64,000 nt of DNA, taken from assembly GCF_004342485.1 (NCBI RefSeq), contig NZ_SMBU01000008.1, positions 1 to 64,000 on the forward strand, given 5' to 3'. Each line of letters opens with the position of its first letter. Positions within the stretch are counted from its first letter, which is position 1. This document shows positions 10,764 to 19,906 of this stretch, in pieces. Position numbers and translations under genes: made by a program. The notes under the pieces are model-generated. The model was not told the origin of the DNA and ran no database searches. It saw only the letters and a list, made by a program, of their open reading frames with translations. This DNA is from Roseateles saccharophilus (lineage in GTDB: Bacteria; Pseudomonadota; Gammaproteobacteria; Burkholderiales; Burkholderiaceae_C).

Positions 10764-12635
10764 ATGCACAAGCTGCCGCCGAGCCGCCGGCTCTTCCACG
10801 CCCTGACGCTGGCCTCCAGCGTCGCCCTGGCCGCCTTCGCGCCCCCCGCCCTGGCCCTGAACCCGAACTCCGCCTCCGTGCAGATGTTCGAGTGGGCCTG
10901 GCCCGACATCGCCACCGAATGCACGCAATGGCTGGGTCCCAAGGGCTTCGGCGGCGTGCAGATCTCGCCCCCCGGCGCATCCAAGAACGCCAACGGCTGG
11001 TGGGGCGTCTACCAGCCCGTCAACTACGTGAACCTGAACAGCCGCATGGGCACGCCCGTGCAGCTGCAGAGCATGATCGGCAGCTGTCACGCGGCCGGCG
11101 TGCGTGTCTATGCGGACGTCGTCGTCAACCAGATGGCCGATGGCAGCGGCACCGCCACCGACGGCTCGACCTGGGATGCCGCCTCGCTGAGCTACCCCTA
11201 CTTCAGCGCCAACGACTTCCATGCCAACTGCAGCATCGCCGACAGCGACTACAACTCGCCCGCCGGCCGCAGCAATGTGCAGAACTGCCGCCTCGGCGGC
11301 CTGCCCGACCTGGCCACCGAGAGCAGCTATGTGCAGGGCCAGATCGCCAACTATTTAAAGGCCCTGCTGGCCCTGGGCGTGGATGGCTTTCGCATCGACG
11401 CGGCCAAGCACATGCCGGCGAGCGCCTGGACCTCGATCATGAGCGCCGTCAAGGCCGCCTACCCGACGACGCTACAGGGCGAGCCCATCTGGGTCACGCA
11501 GGAGATCATCAACGACGGTGAGGTGGACCGGCCGAGCTATTTCCCGGTCGGCACGCTCAACGAATTCCAGTTCACGTCGGCCATGCGCGACGTCTTCCGC
11601 GGCAACAACGGCCTGAGCCTGTCCAGCATCCCCGGCGTCATGGGTACCTGGGGCAACTGGGGCGGCAGCTGGGGCTTCATCCAGCCCCAGAACGCGACCG
11701 TCTTCATCACCAACTGGGACACCGAGCGCAACGGCGGCTCGCTGAACATCAACAACGCCCTCAGCAACGACGCGGCCAATATGCGCTACACGCTGGCCAA
11801 CATCTTCATGCTGGCCCAGGGCTATGGCGAAGCCCAGCTCTACTCGGGCTACAAGTTCAGCGACACCGGCGCCGACCGGCCCACCACCAGCCCCTACAGC
11901 GGCGGCATGGCGCAGATCAACGTCGTCTGGGACTTCGCCCACCGCTGGACGCCGCTGGCCAATATGGTGGCCTTCCGCAATGCCAGCATCGGCCAGGCCC
12001 AGCAGAACTGGATCGTCGGCGACAACGCCAACCAGGTGGCCTTCAGCCGCGGCAACGTCGGTTTCGCCGCGCTGAACAACAGCGGCAGCCCCTGGACGCG
12101 CACCTTCTCGACAGGGCTGCCGGCCGGCACCTATTGCAATGTCATCAACGGCACGAAGAACGCTACCGGCACCGGCTGCACGGCCGACTCGGTCACGGTG
12201 GACGCCAGCGGCAATGCCAGCTTCACGGTGCCGGCCAACAGCAGCGGCAGCACGCCGGCCGTGGCCTTCTACACCGGCCAGGTCGTGGGCGGTAACGGAG
12301 GTGGTGGCACCACCTGCGCCGTGAGCTTCACGATCGCCAACGCGAACACCAGCTACGGCCAGAACCTGCGCGTCGTCGGCAATGTCAGCGGCCTGGGTGC
12401 CTGGGCACCCGGCTCGGGCTTCGCCTTGACCATCCAGGGTTCAGGCGCCAACGTGCCGTGGACGGGCACCGTCAGCCTTCCTGCCGGCACCGCCATCCAG
12501 TACAAGTACGTAAAGTGGGACGGTTCGACCGCGGTCTGGGAAAGCAACCAGTCCACCGCCAGCGGCAACCGCGAGTTCACGAGTTGCACCGGCGGCGGCA
12601 CGCAGTCGCGCAACGACGGCAACTTCAAGTTTTGA
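10764..12635 (+). CDS. Secreted alpha-amylase, GH13, with C-terminal CBM20 starch-binding domain
   Basis: The 623-residue enzyme would hydrolyse alpha-1,4-glucan links in extracellular starch. It has a signal peptide (hydrophobic core, cleavage near PALA/LNPN, residue 31), a GH13 catalytic barrel with domain C (about 35-505), a Gly-rich linker (GGNGGGGTT) and a CBM20 domain (about 515-623; LGAWAPGSGFAL, QYKYVKWDG). Catalytic positions are readable: GFRIDAAKH (nucleophile Asp212), VTQEI (acid/base Glu247) and NWD (Asp319). Two residues are odd. The usual active-site His of motif I (DxxxNH) is Gln123, and the usual His of motif IV (NHD) is Trp318. The gene is monocistronic and preceded by a palindrome at 10618. 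It appears intact, so it is either a variant subfamily or has altered specificity. Confidence 0.93.
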   Translation: MHKLPPSRRLFHALTLASSVALAAFAPPALALNPNSASVQMFEWAWPDIATECTQWLGPKGFGGVQISPPGASKNANGWWGVYQPVNYVNLNSRMGTPVQLQSMIGSCHAAGVRVYADVVVNQMADGSGTATDGSTWDAASLSYPYFSANDFHANCSIADSDYNSPAGRSNVQNCRLGGLPDLATESSYVQGQIANYLKALLALGVDGFRIDAAKHMPASAWTSIMSAVKAAYPTTLQGEPIWVTQEIINDGEVDRPSYFPVGTLNEFQFTSAMRDVFRGNNGLSLSSIPGVMGTWGNWGGSWGFIQPQNATVFITNWDTERNGGSLNINNALSNDAANMRYTLANIFMLAQGYGEAQLYSGYKFSDTGADRPTTSPYSGGMAQINVVWDFAHRWTPLANMVAFRNASIGQAQQNWIVGDNANQVAFSRGNVGFAALNNSGSPWTRTFSTGLPAGTYCNVINGTKNATGTGCTADSVTVDASGNASFTVPANSSGSTPAVAFYTGQVVGGNGGGGTTCAVSFTIANANTSYGQNLRVVGNVSGLGAWAPGSGFALTIQGSGANVPWTGTVSLPAGTAIQYKYVKWDGSTAVWESNQSTASGNREFTSCTGGGTQSRNDGNFKF

Positions 12636-12675
12636 GCAGCGGTGCCGATGGCCCTGCCGGTGCGCCGGGCCTCGC

Positions 12676-13199
12676 TCAGCCGCGGTCGGCGAAGCGTTCG
12701 CGGATGAGCCGGCGCGCTTCGTCGTCGGCCAGCAGTGCGTCGACGCAGGGGCCGTCGATCAGGCCGCGCTCGACCTGGGCGCGAAGGCGGCGCGTTGGGT
12801 CGAGTCGAAGAACAGGAAGGCCGACAACTCGTCGCCGCGGAAGACGGGCAGCGTGTAGCTGCTGCGGTACTGCCGGGACTTGAGCCAGTCGCTGTGCGCG
12901 CTGGCGGCCTGGAAGCGCTCTTCGATGTCGTCCACGACCCGCGGCTGGCGGGTTTCGCGCAGCGCGCCCAGCGAGGGGACGTTGGCGAGCAGGGCCTCGT
13001 AGCGCACCAGTGTGGGCCCGCCCTGGTTGCTGCTGGTGAAGGTCTTCAGCAAGTCGGTCGCGGGGTCGTAGAGAGCCCGCGCGATCCGGTCGATGAAGGG
13101 GAAGCGCGCCAGCAGGATGCTGTGCAGGCTCTTCAGGCGCAGGCCCAGCCCCTACCGCTCGATCTCGACTTGGGTCAGGACATGTTCGGAGGAACTCAT
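12676..13199 (-). pseudogene. Decayed GAF-domain gene, probably an HD-GYP phosphodiesterase remnant
   Basis: Reading from an ATG at 13199, the frame gives MSSSEHVLTQVEIER and then an in-frame TAG. It continues with GAF-like sequence (ILLARFPFIDRIARALYDP, SSNQGGPTLVRYEALL, SYTLPVFRGDELSAFLFFDS) to about 12765. There the frame ends with a short aberrant tail. A C-terminal piece, VERGLIDGPCVDALLADDE...RFADRG, is found in another frame and ends at the TGA at 12676. From memory of related GAF plus HD-GYP proteins, the central catalytic domain appears deleted. The gene therefore has a nonsense codon, a frame change and an internal loss, and it is very unlikely to be functional. The 97-residue open part alone could be mistaken for a small gene. 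Confidence 0.7.
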
Positions 13200-13335
13200 T
13201 GAGTGGGCAACGGCGGCGGGCCGCGGCATGTCATGCCCGTGCGGGGGCTGCATGCGCAGTTTCAGCTCGATACACGGGCAGTGCGGCATTTTTCCCCACC
13301 CCCGGCGTGTCGACCGGGGCGCCTCTTGACTGCGG

Positions 13336-14643
13336 TCAAGAAAGCGCGCCGGCCGCGCCCCTGGCCGGGGTGATCATCACCTGGTCCACCCGGTGGCTGT
13401 CGACGTCGACGACCTCGAAGCGCCAGCCTTCCCATTCGACGACATCGGTGCGCCGCGGGATGCGGCGCAGCATCACCATCAGGAAGCCGGCCAGCGTGTC
13501 GTAGGTGCCGGCATGCGGCCAGCCCTCGATGCCCAGCGCCCTCTCCACATCGGGGATGGGCGTGATGCCGTCGGCCAGGAAGGAGCCGTCCTCGCGGCGC
13601 ACGATCTGCTCCTCGTCGTGCGGCGCCACCAGCGCACCCATCACCGTGCTCATCACGTCGTTGAGCGTGACGACGCCGACGACGCGGCTGTATTCGTTGA
13701 CGACGACGGCGAAGTCCTCGTGGGCCTCGCGGAACTGGGTCAGCATCTCCGACAGCGTCAGGCGGTCCGGCACGATGAGCACCTTCTTGACGAGGCCGGC
13801 GGCCTCGTCGCGCAGGGCCAGGGGCTCCTCGCGCAGCACGCGCTGGAACAGGTCGGTCGCGTCCACATAGCCCACGACCTGGTCGACGTCGCCGTCGCAG
13901 ACCAGGTAGGTGGAATGCGGCGCATCGGCGATGCGGTTGCGGATCAGCACGTCGTCGTCGTCGCGCGAGAAGAAGACGATGCGCTCGCGGGCCGTCATCA
14001 CCGTCTCGACGGTGCGCGTGTCCAGCTCGAAGATGTTCTCGATGACCTGCTGCTCCTCGTCGGCGACGACGCCGGCCTGGTAGCCCGCCTCGGTCAGCGC
14101 CAGGATGTCGCGGTAGCTGATGGTCTCGTCGCGCTTGGCCGGCAGGCCCAGCACGCGGATCAGGCCCTCGGTGATGCTGCTGAAGAACCAGGCCAGCGGC
14201 CGCAGTAGCCGGCACAGCAGCAGCATGGGACCGACCAGGGTCATGGCCACGCGCTCGGGCTCGTTCATCGACAGGCGCTTGGGCACCAGGTCGGCCATCA
14301 CAATGAAGAGGGCCGTGATGCTGGCGAAGGAGGCCGCGAAGCCCAGCGTGGCCGCCGGCTCGGGCGCGAAGGCCAGGCGCAGGGCCGCCTCGAAATGCGG
14401 CGTGAACGCGCCCTCGCCGACAATGCCGGCCAGGATGGCGACCGTGTTGACGCCGATCTGCACGACGGTGAAATAGTCGCCCGGGCGCTCCTGCACGGCC
14501 AGCACACGAGCGGCGCGGGCGTCGCCGGCATCGGCACGCTGCTGCAGGTTGAGCCGGCGCGACGCCGCCAGCGACAGCTCGGCCATCGAGAAGAACGCGC
14601 TGCCGAGGATCAGCAGGCCGATCAGCAGCAGCGACGGGGTCAT
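13336..14643 (-). CDS. CNNM/HlyC-CorC family membrane protein with CBS pair (YtfL-like)
   Basis: The 435-residue protein begins with a CNNM (DUF21) transmembrane domain (about residues 1-190; FFSMAELSLAASRRL is a family signature). A CBS-domain pair (about 200-340; TVETVMTARERIVFF and EDFAVVVNEYSRVVGVVTLNDVM) and a C-terminal CorC/HlyC transporter-associated domain (about 345-430; GITPIPDVERALGI) follow. Related proteins act in magnesium or cobalt efflux, or in polyamine or pH tolerance. Annotation as haemolysin is historical. Its ATG shares one base with the zipA stop codon, so the two genes are probably translationally coupled. Confidence 0.9.
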   Translation of the reverse strand: MTPSLLLIGLLILGSAFFSMAELSLAASRRLNLQQRADAGDARAARVLAVQERPGDYFTVVQIGVNTVAILAGIVGEGAFTPHFEAALRLAFAPEPAATLGFAASFASITALFIVMADLVPKRLSMNEPERVAMTLVGPMLLLCRLLRPLAWFFSSITEGLIRVLGLPAKRDETISYRDILALTEAGYQAGVVADEEQQVIENIFELDTRTVETVMTARERIVFFSRDDDDVLIRNRIADAPHSTYLVCDGDVDQVVGYVDATDLFQRVLREEPLALRDEAAGLVKKVLIVPDRLTLSEMLTQFREAHEDFAVVVNEYSRVVGVVTLNDVMSTVMGALVAPHDEEQIVRREDGSFLADGITPIPDVERALGIEGWPHAGTYDTLAGFLMVMLRRIPRRTDVVEWEGWRFEVVDVDSHRVDQVMITPARGAAGALS

Positions 14644-15692
14644 CAGGAAAACAGCCTGCGTGCGGCCGGCGAACCCGCGGCCAGGTCGCGCCCAGCCAGC
14701 GCCTCGTAGAGCTTCTTCAGCTCCACGTCGATGGAGGCGAAGGCGTGCAGGCCCAGCACCTGGCCGCGGTCATCGCAGACCTCGGCCTCTAGGTCGCGGG
14801 CCAGCGCGCGGGCAGCCTCCTGCCAGGCGGCGAAGGGCTCGGCCTCGGCCGGCGTCTGCGGCACGTCCAGGGCCAGCGTCAGCTCGCGCAGGGACAGGGC
14901 CTCGGGGTCCTCGGCCAGCGCGGCCTGGGCGTCGAACTGCAGGGTCAACACCGGCGGCGCGCCCTCCTCGCCGGACGGCAGCACGAGGCGCCCCGGCAGC
15001 GCGCCGGCGACGAAACCGTGGCGGCCGGCGGACTGCTGAACGAAGCCCGGCGTCCAGGCGGCAGCCTTGGCGCGCAGCAGCAGCGCGAGCTGGGCATCGT
15101 GGCTGGCGGCGAACTGGTCCAGCTCACGGGCGCGGGCGACGACATCCAGCATGTCGGGAAACTGCACGAAGCCGCCGATGCCATCGGCAAAGGCCTGGAT
15201 CTTCTGCACGAACTCGGAGTACTCGATCTCGTTGAGCGCCCCGCTGCGGCTGGCCATCTTCAACCCGGCCTGGAACTCGCCGTAGCGCTGGCCCGGCGCG
15301 GGCAGTTCCCAGTCACCGCTCGCGGCGTTCAGGCCTTCGATCTGCAGGGGCTTGGTGCCGGCGCGGCGGCTGCCGGGCTGGTGCTGCAGGGCCAGCTCAC
15401 CGGAGACGGGCTGCTCGACGGTGATGGTGGCGATGGCGTCGATCAGCGCATCGATGCGCGCCGAGGGGCGGCGCAGCGGCCGGGCGATGGCAGGCAGGCC
15501 CACGTCGAGCGGCTCGGCCTCGGCCACTGCCTCGTCCGGGCCGGGCGGCAACTCGAAATGCGGCTCCTCCATCGGCGGCGGCGCCGCCCGCCGCGGGCCG
15601 GCCTTGCGCGCCGCCCAGGCGCCGTGGGCGACGACGCCGGCCAGTACCAGGCCGCCGGCCATTGCGAGAAGTTGAGTCAGGGTCACGCTCAT
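14643..15692 (-). CDS. zipA: Cell division protein ZipA
   Basis: ZipA anchors FtsZ polymers to the inner membrane at the septum. The 349-residue product has an N-terminal membrane anchor (LTQLLAMAGGLVLAGVVAHGA), a charged and Pro-rich linker (about 30-110) and a C-terminal ZipA FtsZ-binding domain (about 190-325; FVQFPDMLDVVARARELDQF, LTLALDVPQTPAEAEPFAAW). ZipA proteins diverge strongly in sequence, so placement next to smc, the usual Burkholderiales context, is important support. It lies downstream of smc, separated by repeat copy B, and overlaps the next gene by one base. Confidence 0.85.
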   Translation of the reverse strand: MSVTLTQLLAMAGGLVLAGVVAHGAWAARKAGPRRAAPPPMEEPHFELPPGPDEAVAEAEPLDVGLPAIARPLRRPSARIDALIDAIATITVEQPVSGELALQHQPGSRRAGTKPLQIEGLNAASGDWELPAPGQRYGEFQAGLKMASRSGALNEIEYSEFVQKIQAFADGIGGFVQFPDMLDVVARARELDQFAASHDAQLALLLRAKAAAWTPGFVQQSAGRHGFVAGALPGRLVLPSGEEGAPPVLTLQFDAQAALAEDPEALSLRELTLALDVPQTPAEAEPFAAWQEAARALARDLEAEVCDDRGQVLGLHAFASIDVELKKLYEALAGRDLAAGSPAARRLFS

Positions 15693-15706
15693 TTACTTAT
15701 CCATTT

Positions 15707-15783
15707 TGCATTCGGCCGAGCGCCGGACCGCTCCCAAGCCGCCCCTCGGGGGACCGCCCAAGGCAGTCCCTGGACGAAGGGCT
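15707..15783. repeat. GC-rich intergenic repeat, copy B
   Basis: This element begins at the smc stop codon and fills most of the smc-zipA gap. On the minus strand it reads GAGCCCTTCGTCCAGGGA, CTTGGGCGGTCCCCCGAGGGG, GGCTTGGGAGCGGTCCGGCG, which matches copy A (4887-5019) block for block without the extra hairpin. Both copies sit between two same-strand genes directly after a stop codon. Confidence 0.7.
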
Positions 15784-18700
15784 CACATCTCGGCCATGGC
15801 CAGGGCCTTGTCCATGTCGACCGCGACGATGCGGGACACGCCCTGCTCCTGCATCGTCACGCCGATCAGCTGTTCCGCCATTTCCATCGCGATCTTGTTG
15901 TGCGAGATGAAGAGGAATTGCGTCACGCGGCTCATCTGCGACACCAGCTTGGCATAGCGCTCGGTGTTGGCGTCGTCCAGCGGCGCGTCCACCTCGTCCA
16001 GCAGGCAGAAGGGCGCGGGGTTGAGCTGGAAGATCGCGAACACGAGCGCGATGGCGGTGAGCGCCTTCTCGCCCCCCGACAGCAGGTGGATGGTGCTGTT
16101 CTTCTTGCCCGGCGGCTGGGCCATCACCTGCACGCCGGCATCGAGGATCTCGTCGCCCGTCATCACGAGCTTGGCCTGGCCGCCACCGAACAGCTCCGGG
16201 AACATGCGGCCGAAATGCTCGTTGACCTGGTTGAAGGTCGAGCCCAGCAGGTCACGCGTCTCCAGGTCGATCTTGTGGATCGCGTCTTCCAGTGTCTTGA
16301 TGGCCGCATTCAGGTCGGCGCACTGCGAGTCGAGGAAGGTCTTGCGCTCGCGGGCGGCAGTCAGCTCGTCCAGGGCCGCGAGGTTGACGGCGCCCAGGGC
16401 GGCGATCTCCCGGTTGATGCGGTCGATCTCGCCCTGCAGGCCGTAGAGCTTGACGCCACCTTCTTCGACGGACTTGGCCAGCGCTTCGAGGTCGATGGCC
16501 GTCGCTTCGAGCTGCTCGCGGTACTGCGCACCGCCGAGCTGGGCGGCCTGTTCTTCCAGCTGCAGCTTGGTGATGGCCTCGCGCAGCGGGTCCAGGCTGC
16601 GCTCGAAGGTCAGGCGCTGCTCGTCGGCCTTGCGCAGGCGCAAGCTGAGGTCGTCATAGTTGGCGCGCACGGCGGAAAGCGCCTGTTCGCGCTCGACCTT
16701 CAGCGCCAGCGCGTCCTGCAGGCCGGCCTGGGCCGCGGCGTCGTTGAAGCCGTCCAGCTCGGTCTGCAGGCTGGTGGCGGAACTCGCAACGGTGGCGATC
16801 TGGGCCTGGGCCGTCTCGATGCCGCGCTGCAGTTCGCCGCGGCGGGCGGCCAGCGTCTGCGTGGCAAAGCGGGCTTCCTGCGCACGGCGCTCCAGCGTGC
16901 GCAGCTGCTCGCGGGCGTCGGCCAGCCTGCGTTCGGCGGCGATGACACCGTCGTCCAGCTCGGCATGGCGCTGCTGGGCATCGCCGAGCTGGATGTCCAG
17001 TTCCTCGAAGCGCGCCTCGCCGACCGCACGGCGCTCCTGCAGCGCCTCCTGCTGGGCGGCGATCTCGGCCAGCTCGGCGTCCAGCGCGCTGCGGCGCTGC
17101 TGGCTGGCCTCGGCTTGGCTGCTCAGGCGCAGCAGTTCGACATGGATCTGGTGGGCGCGGATCTGGGCCTCGCTGGCCTCGCGGCGCAATGCCGTCAGCC
17201 GCCCGTTCGCGTCGTTGAACTGATGCTCGACGCGGCTCAGGCCGAGGCGGGCCTCGTCGGCGATCAGGTTCTGGGCGCGCAGGGCCGTCGTCAGCTGCTC
17301 GATCTCCTGGGCGCGGGCCAGCAGGCCGGCCTGCTCGGAATCGGGAGCATAGAAGGTCACGGAGAACTGGCCCACCGCATGGCCGGCCGGCGTCAGGATC
17401 AGCTCGCCGTGCGTGAGCCTGCCGCGCGCGGCGAGTGCGGCATCGAGGTCGGGCGCCGTGTAGACGCCTTCCAGCCAGTCGTTGAGCAGCGCGACGAGGC
17501 CGGCATCGTCCAGCTTCAGCAGCGCGCTCAGCTTGGGCAGGGTCTCGTGGGTGTTCGCGATCGCAGCGGCCGGCGTCGAATAGAAGGCCAGGCGCGCCGG
17601 CGGCGCGTCGGCCTCGAAGGCGCGCACCGTGTCCAGCCGGCCCACGCTGAGCGCGCCCATGCGCTCGCGCAGCGCGGCTTCGAGCGCGTTCTCCCAACCT
17701 TGGCTGATGTGCAGGCGCGTCCACAGGCCCTGCAGGCCATCCAGGCCATGTCTGGCCAGCCAGGGCTTGAGCTTGCCTTCGGTCTGCACCTTTTCCTGCA
17801 AGGCCTTCAGCGCCTCCAGCCGCGCCGTCAGCTCGGACTGCTTGGCCAACTGGGCGTTGGCATCCTGCTGCGCGTTGCGGCGCTGCTCTTCGAAACGCGG
17901 CAGTTGCTCGGCCAGCTCGTGCAGGCGGGCGTCCGACAGGTCGCGCGCCTCGTCGGCCTCGGCGCTGCGGGCCTTCAGCGCTTCGAGCGCCTCGTGGTCG
18001 GGGGCGCCCAGCGCGCGTGACTCGGCCGTCAGCCGGTCCTCACGTTGGCGCAACGCCCTAGCCTGCTCGTCCACGCTGCGGCTCTCGGCGGCCAGCACCT
18101 GGATCTGCTGCTGCACCTGGGCGACCAGGCCGCGCTGCTCGTTGGCGCGGACCTGGGCGCTGCGCAGCGCCTCCTCGCTGTTCGGCAACTGGGCCTGTTG
18201 TTCCTCGGCCTGGGCGGCGAGGATCTCGCTCTGCTCGTCGGCGCCGGCGATCTGCTCGGCAATCCCTTCCAGCTCGGCCTCGGACTGCGTGACCCGTTCA
18301 CGCCACTGGCTGTCCTGGGCATGCAGCTCGGCCAGCCGCTGCTGGGCCCGGTTGCGGCTCTCGACGACGAAGCGGATGCGTTCCTCCAGCCGGCTCACTT
18401 CCAGCTGGGCTTCGGCATAGCGGCCCTGCGAGGCATGCAACTCGTCGCCAGCGGCGTAGTGCTGCTGGCGCACCTCCTCGAGCGTGGCCTCTACGGCGCG
18501 CAGCTCGGCAGTGCGCGACTCCAGCGCGTTGACTGCTTCGGCATGCGCCAGCTTCACGCGCGTGGCCTCGTTGCCGGCGTCGCGCGCCTTCAGCCACCAC
18601 AGCTGGTGCAGCTTCAACGTGCCGGCGTCCTGCAGGCTGCGATAGCTGGCCGCCACCTCGGCCTGGCGCTCCAGCTTTTCGAGATTGCTGTTGAGCTCGC

Positions 18701-19295
18701 GCAGGATGTCGTCGACGCGTGTCAGGTTCTCGCGCGTGTCCTTGAGCCGGTTCTCGGTCTCGCGGCGGCGCTCCTTGTACTTGGACACGCCGGCCGCTTC
18801 CTCCAGGAAGAGGCGCAGTTCCTCGGGCTTGCTCTCGATGATGCGCGAGATGGTGCCCTGGCCGATGATGGCGTAGGCGCGCGGCCCCAGGCCCGTGCCG
18901 AGGAAGACGTCCTGCACGTCGCGGCGGCGCACCGGCTGGTTGTTGATGAAGTAGCTGCTCGTGCCGTCGCGCGTCAGCACGCGCTTCACGGCGATCTCGG
19001 TGAACTGGTTCCAGGGCCCGCCGGCACGCGCCGATTGGTTGTCGAACACCAGCTCCACGCTGGAGCGCCCGGCCGGCTTGCGGTTGCCGCTGCCATTGAA
19101 GATGACGTCCTGCATGGACTCGCCACGCAGCTCGCTGGCCTTGCTCTCGCCCAGCACCCAGCGCACGGCATCCATGATGTTGGACTTGCCGCAACCATTG
19201 GGGCCGACGACACCCACCAGCTGCCCGGGCAGCTGGAAGGTGGTGGGTTCGGCAAAGGATTTGAAGCCGGCCAGCTTGATCGAGTTCAGCCGCAT
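15783..19295 (-). CDS. smc: Chromosome segregation protein SMC
   Basis: SMC is the ATPase arm of the condensin complex that compacts and separates chromosomes. The start MRLNSIKLAGFKSF gives 1170 residues, normal for the family; a start 48 bases upstream adds an unlikely leader. The N-terminal head has Walker A GPNGCGKSN (about residues 32-40). Long coiled coils flank a hinge at about 500-650. The C-terminal head carries the signature LLSGGEKALTAIALV and Walker B FCLLDEVDAPLDD. It is the first gene of a minus-strand run smc-zipA-CNNM and diverges from queF. The partners ScpA and ScpB are not in the window. Confidence 0.97.
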   Translation of the reverse strand: MRLNSIKLAGFKSFAEPTTFQLPGQLVGVVGPNGCGKSNIMDAVRWVLGESKASELRGESMQDVIFNGSGNRKPAGRSSVELVFDNQSARAGGPWNQFTEIAVKRVLTRDGTSSYFINNQPVRRRDVQDVFLGTGLGPRAYAIIGQGTISRIIESKPEELRLFLEEAAGVSKYKERRRETENRLKDTRENLTRVDDILRELNSNLEKLERQAEVAASYRSLQDAGTLKLHQLWWLKARDAGNEATRVKLAHAEAVNALESRTAELRAVEATLEEVRQQHYAAGDELHASQGRYAEAQLEVSRLEERIRFVVESRNRAQQRLAELHAQDSQWRERVTQSEAELEGIAEQIAGADEQSEILAAQAEEQQAQLPNSEEALRSAQVRANEQRGLVAQVQQQIQVLAAESRSVDEQARALRQREDRLTAESRALGAPDHEALEALKARSAEADEARDLSDARLHELAEQLPRFEEQRRNAQQDANAQLAKQSELTARLEALKALQEKVQTEGKLKPWLARHGLDGLQGLWTRLHISQGWENALEAALRERMGALSVGRLDTVRAFEADAPPARLAFYSTPAAAIANTHETLPKLSALLKLDDAGLVALLNDWLEGVYTAPDLDAALAARGRLTHGELILTPAGHAVGQFSVTFYAPDSEQAGLLARAQEIEQLTTALRAQNLIADEARLGLSRVEHQFNDANGRLTALRREASEAQIRAHQIHVELLRLSSQAEASQQRRSALDAELAEIAAQQEALQERRAVGEARFEELDIQLGDAQQRHAELDDGVIAAERRLADAREQLRTLERRAQEARFATQTLAARRGELQRGIETAQAQIATVASSATSLQTELDGFNDAAAQAGLQDALALKVEREQALSAVRANYDDLSLRLRKADEQRLTFERSLDPLREAITKLQLEEQAAQLGGAQYREQLEATAIDLEALAKSVEEGGVKLYGLQGEIDRINREIAALGAVNLAALDELTAARERKTFLDSQCADLNAAIKTLEDAIHKIDLETRDLLGSTFNQVNEHFGRMFPELFGGGQAKLVMTGDEILDAGVQVMAQPPGKKNSTIHLLSGGEKALTAIALVFAIFQLNPAPFCLLDEVDAPLDDANTERYAKLVSQMSRVTQFLFISHNKIAMEMAEQLIGVTMQEQGVSRIVAVDMDKALAMAEM

Positions 19296-19330
19296 GTAGC
19301 TTGGACGTAAGCCCTTGATTTGGCTAAAGA

Positions 19331-19353
19331 AAAGCGCCTTCAACGGGCGCTTT
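19331..19353. other. Perfect 8-bp stem-loop in the smc/queF divergent region
   Basis: AAAGCGCC (19331-19338) pairs with GGCGCTTT (19346-19353) around a 7-base loop in the gap between the divergent smc and queF starts. It lies upstream of both genes, so it is more likely a protein-binding site or a leader structure than a terminator. Nothing else in this 116-base gap could be assigned firmly. Confidence 0.4.
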
Positions 19354-19411
19354 GACGGGGCCGGATGATACCATTCGCACCCTCTCAGAAAGACCCAACG
19401 CCTAGACCGCC

Positions 19412-19906
19412 ATGGCCACCAAGAAGTCCGCCACCGCCCCCGCCAAAAAGAGCAAGCCCAAGATGCGCGAGGTGCCGCCGAACCCGCCGAGCAAGCCCAG
19501 CAAGGACATCCTGGTCTTCCCGAACCCGAACCCGGAGCGCGACTACGTCATCCAGTTCCAGGTGCCCGAGTTCACCTGCCACTGCCCGCTGACCGGCCAG
19601 CCCGACTTCGCCCACTTCACGATCGACATGATCGCGGACGAGCTCTGCGTGGAGCTCAAGAGCCTGAAGATGTACTTCTGGAGCTACCGCAACGAGGGCG
19701 CCTTCCACGAGAAGGTCACGAACAAGATCCTGGACGACATCGTCAAGGTCACCGACCCGCGCTTCATCCGCATCACGGCCAAGTGGTATGTGCGCGGCGG
19801 CATCTACACCAATGTCGTCGCCGAACACCGCAAGCCGGGCTGGCTGCCCGCGCCGCGCGTGGAACTGCCGGCCCACGGCTTTGAGAGCGGGATGCTGGGC
19901 GCATGA
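19412..19906 (+). CDS. queF: NADPH-dependent 7-cyano-7-deazaguanine reductase
   Basis: QueF reduces preQ0 to preQ1 in queuosine tRNA modification, a four-electron nitrile reduction. This 164-residue product is the short, unimodular (YkvM-like) form. After a Lys-rich N-terminus it shows [16 protein letters not shown], holding the catalytic Cys, and the QueF signature [20 protein letters not shown]. The terminal four bases overlap the dapC start (ATGA), so the two are co-transcribed although their pathways are unrelated. No preQ1 riboswitch was recognised in the upstream gap. Confidence 0.95.
   Translation: MATKKSATAPAKKSKPKMREVPPNPPSKPSKDILVFPNPNPERDYVIQFQVPEFTCHCPLTGQPDFAHFTIDMIADELCVELKSLKMYFWSYRNEGAFHEKVTNKILDDIVKVTDPRFIRITAKWYVRGGIYTNVVAEHRKPGWLPAPRVELPAHGFESGMLGA

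Noticed and set aside
12759-13052. A separate 97-residue gene
   Set aside because: It is the open middle part of the decayed GAF gene, and homologous sequence continues on both sides.
15018-18020. A 1000-residue plus-strand open frame over zipA and smc
   Set aside because: Composition is low-complexity Gly/Gln/Leu/Arg, and it is antisense to clear SMC and ZipA motifs.
19296-19411. preQ1 riboswitch before queF
   Set aside because: No C-rich loop and A-rich tail typical of preQ1 aptamers was seen, only a simple stem-loop.
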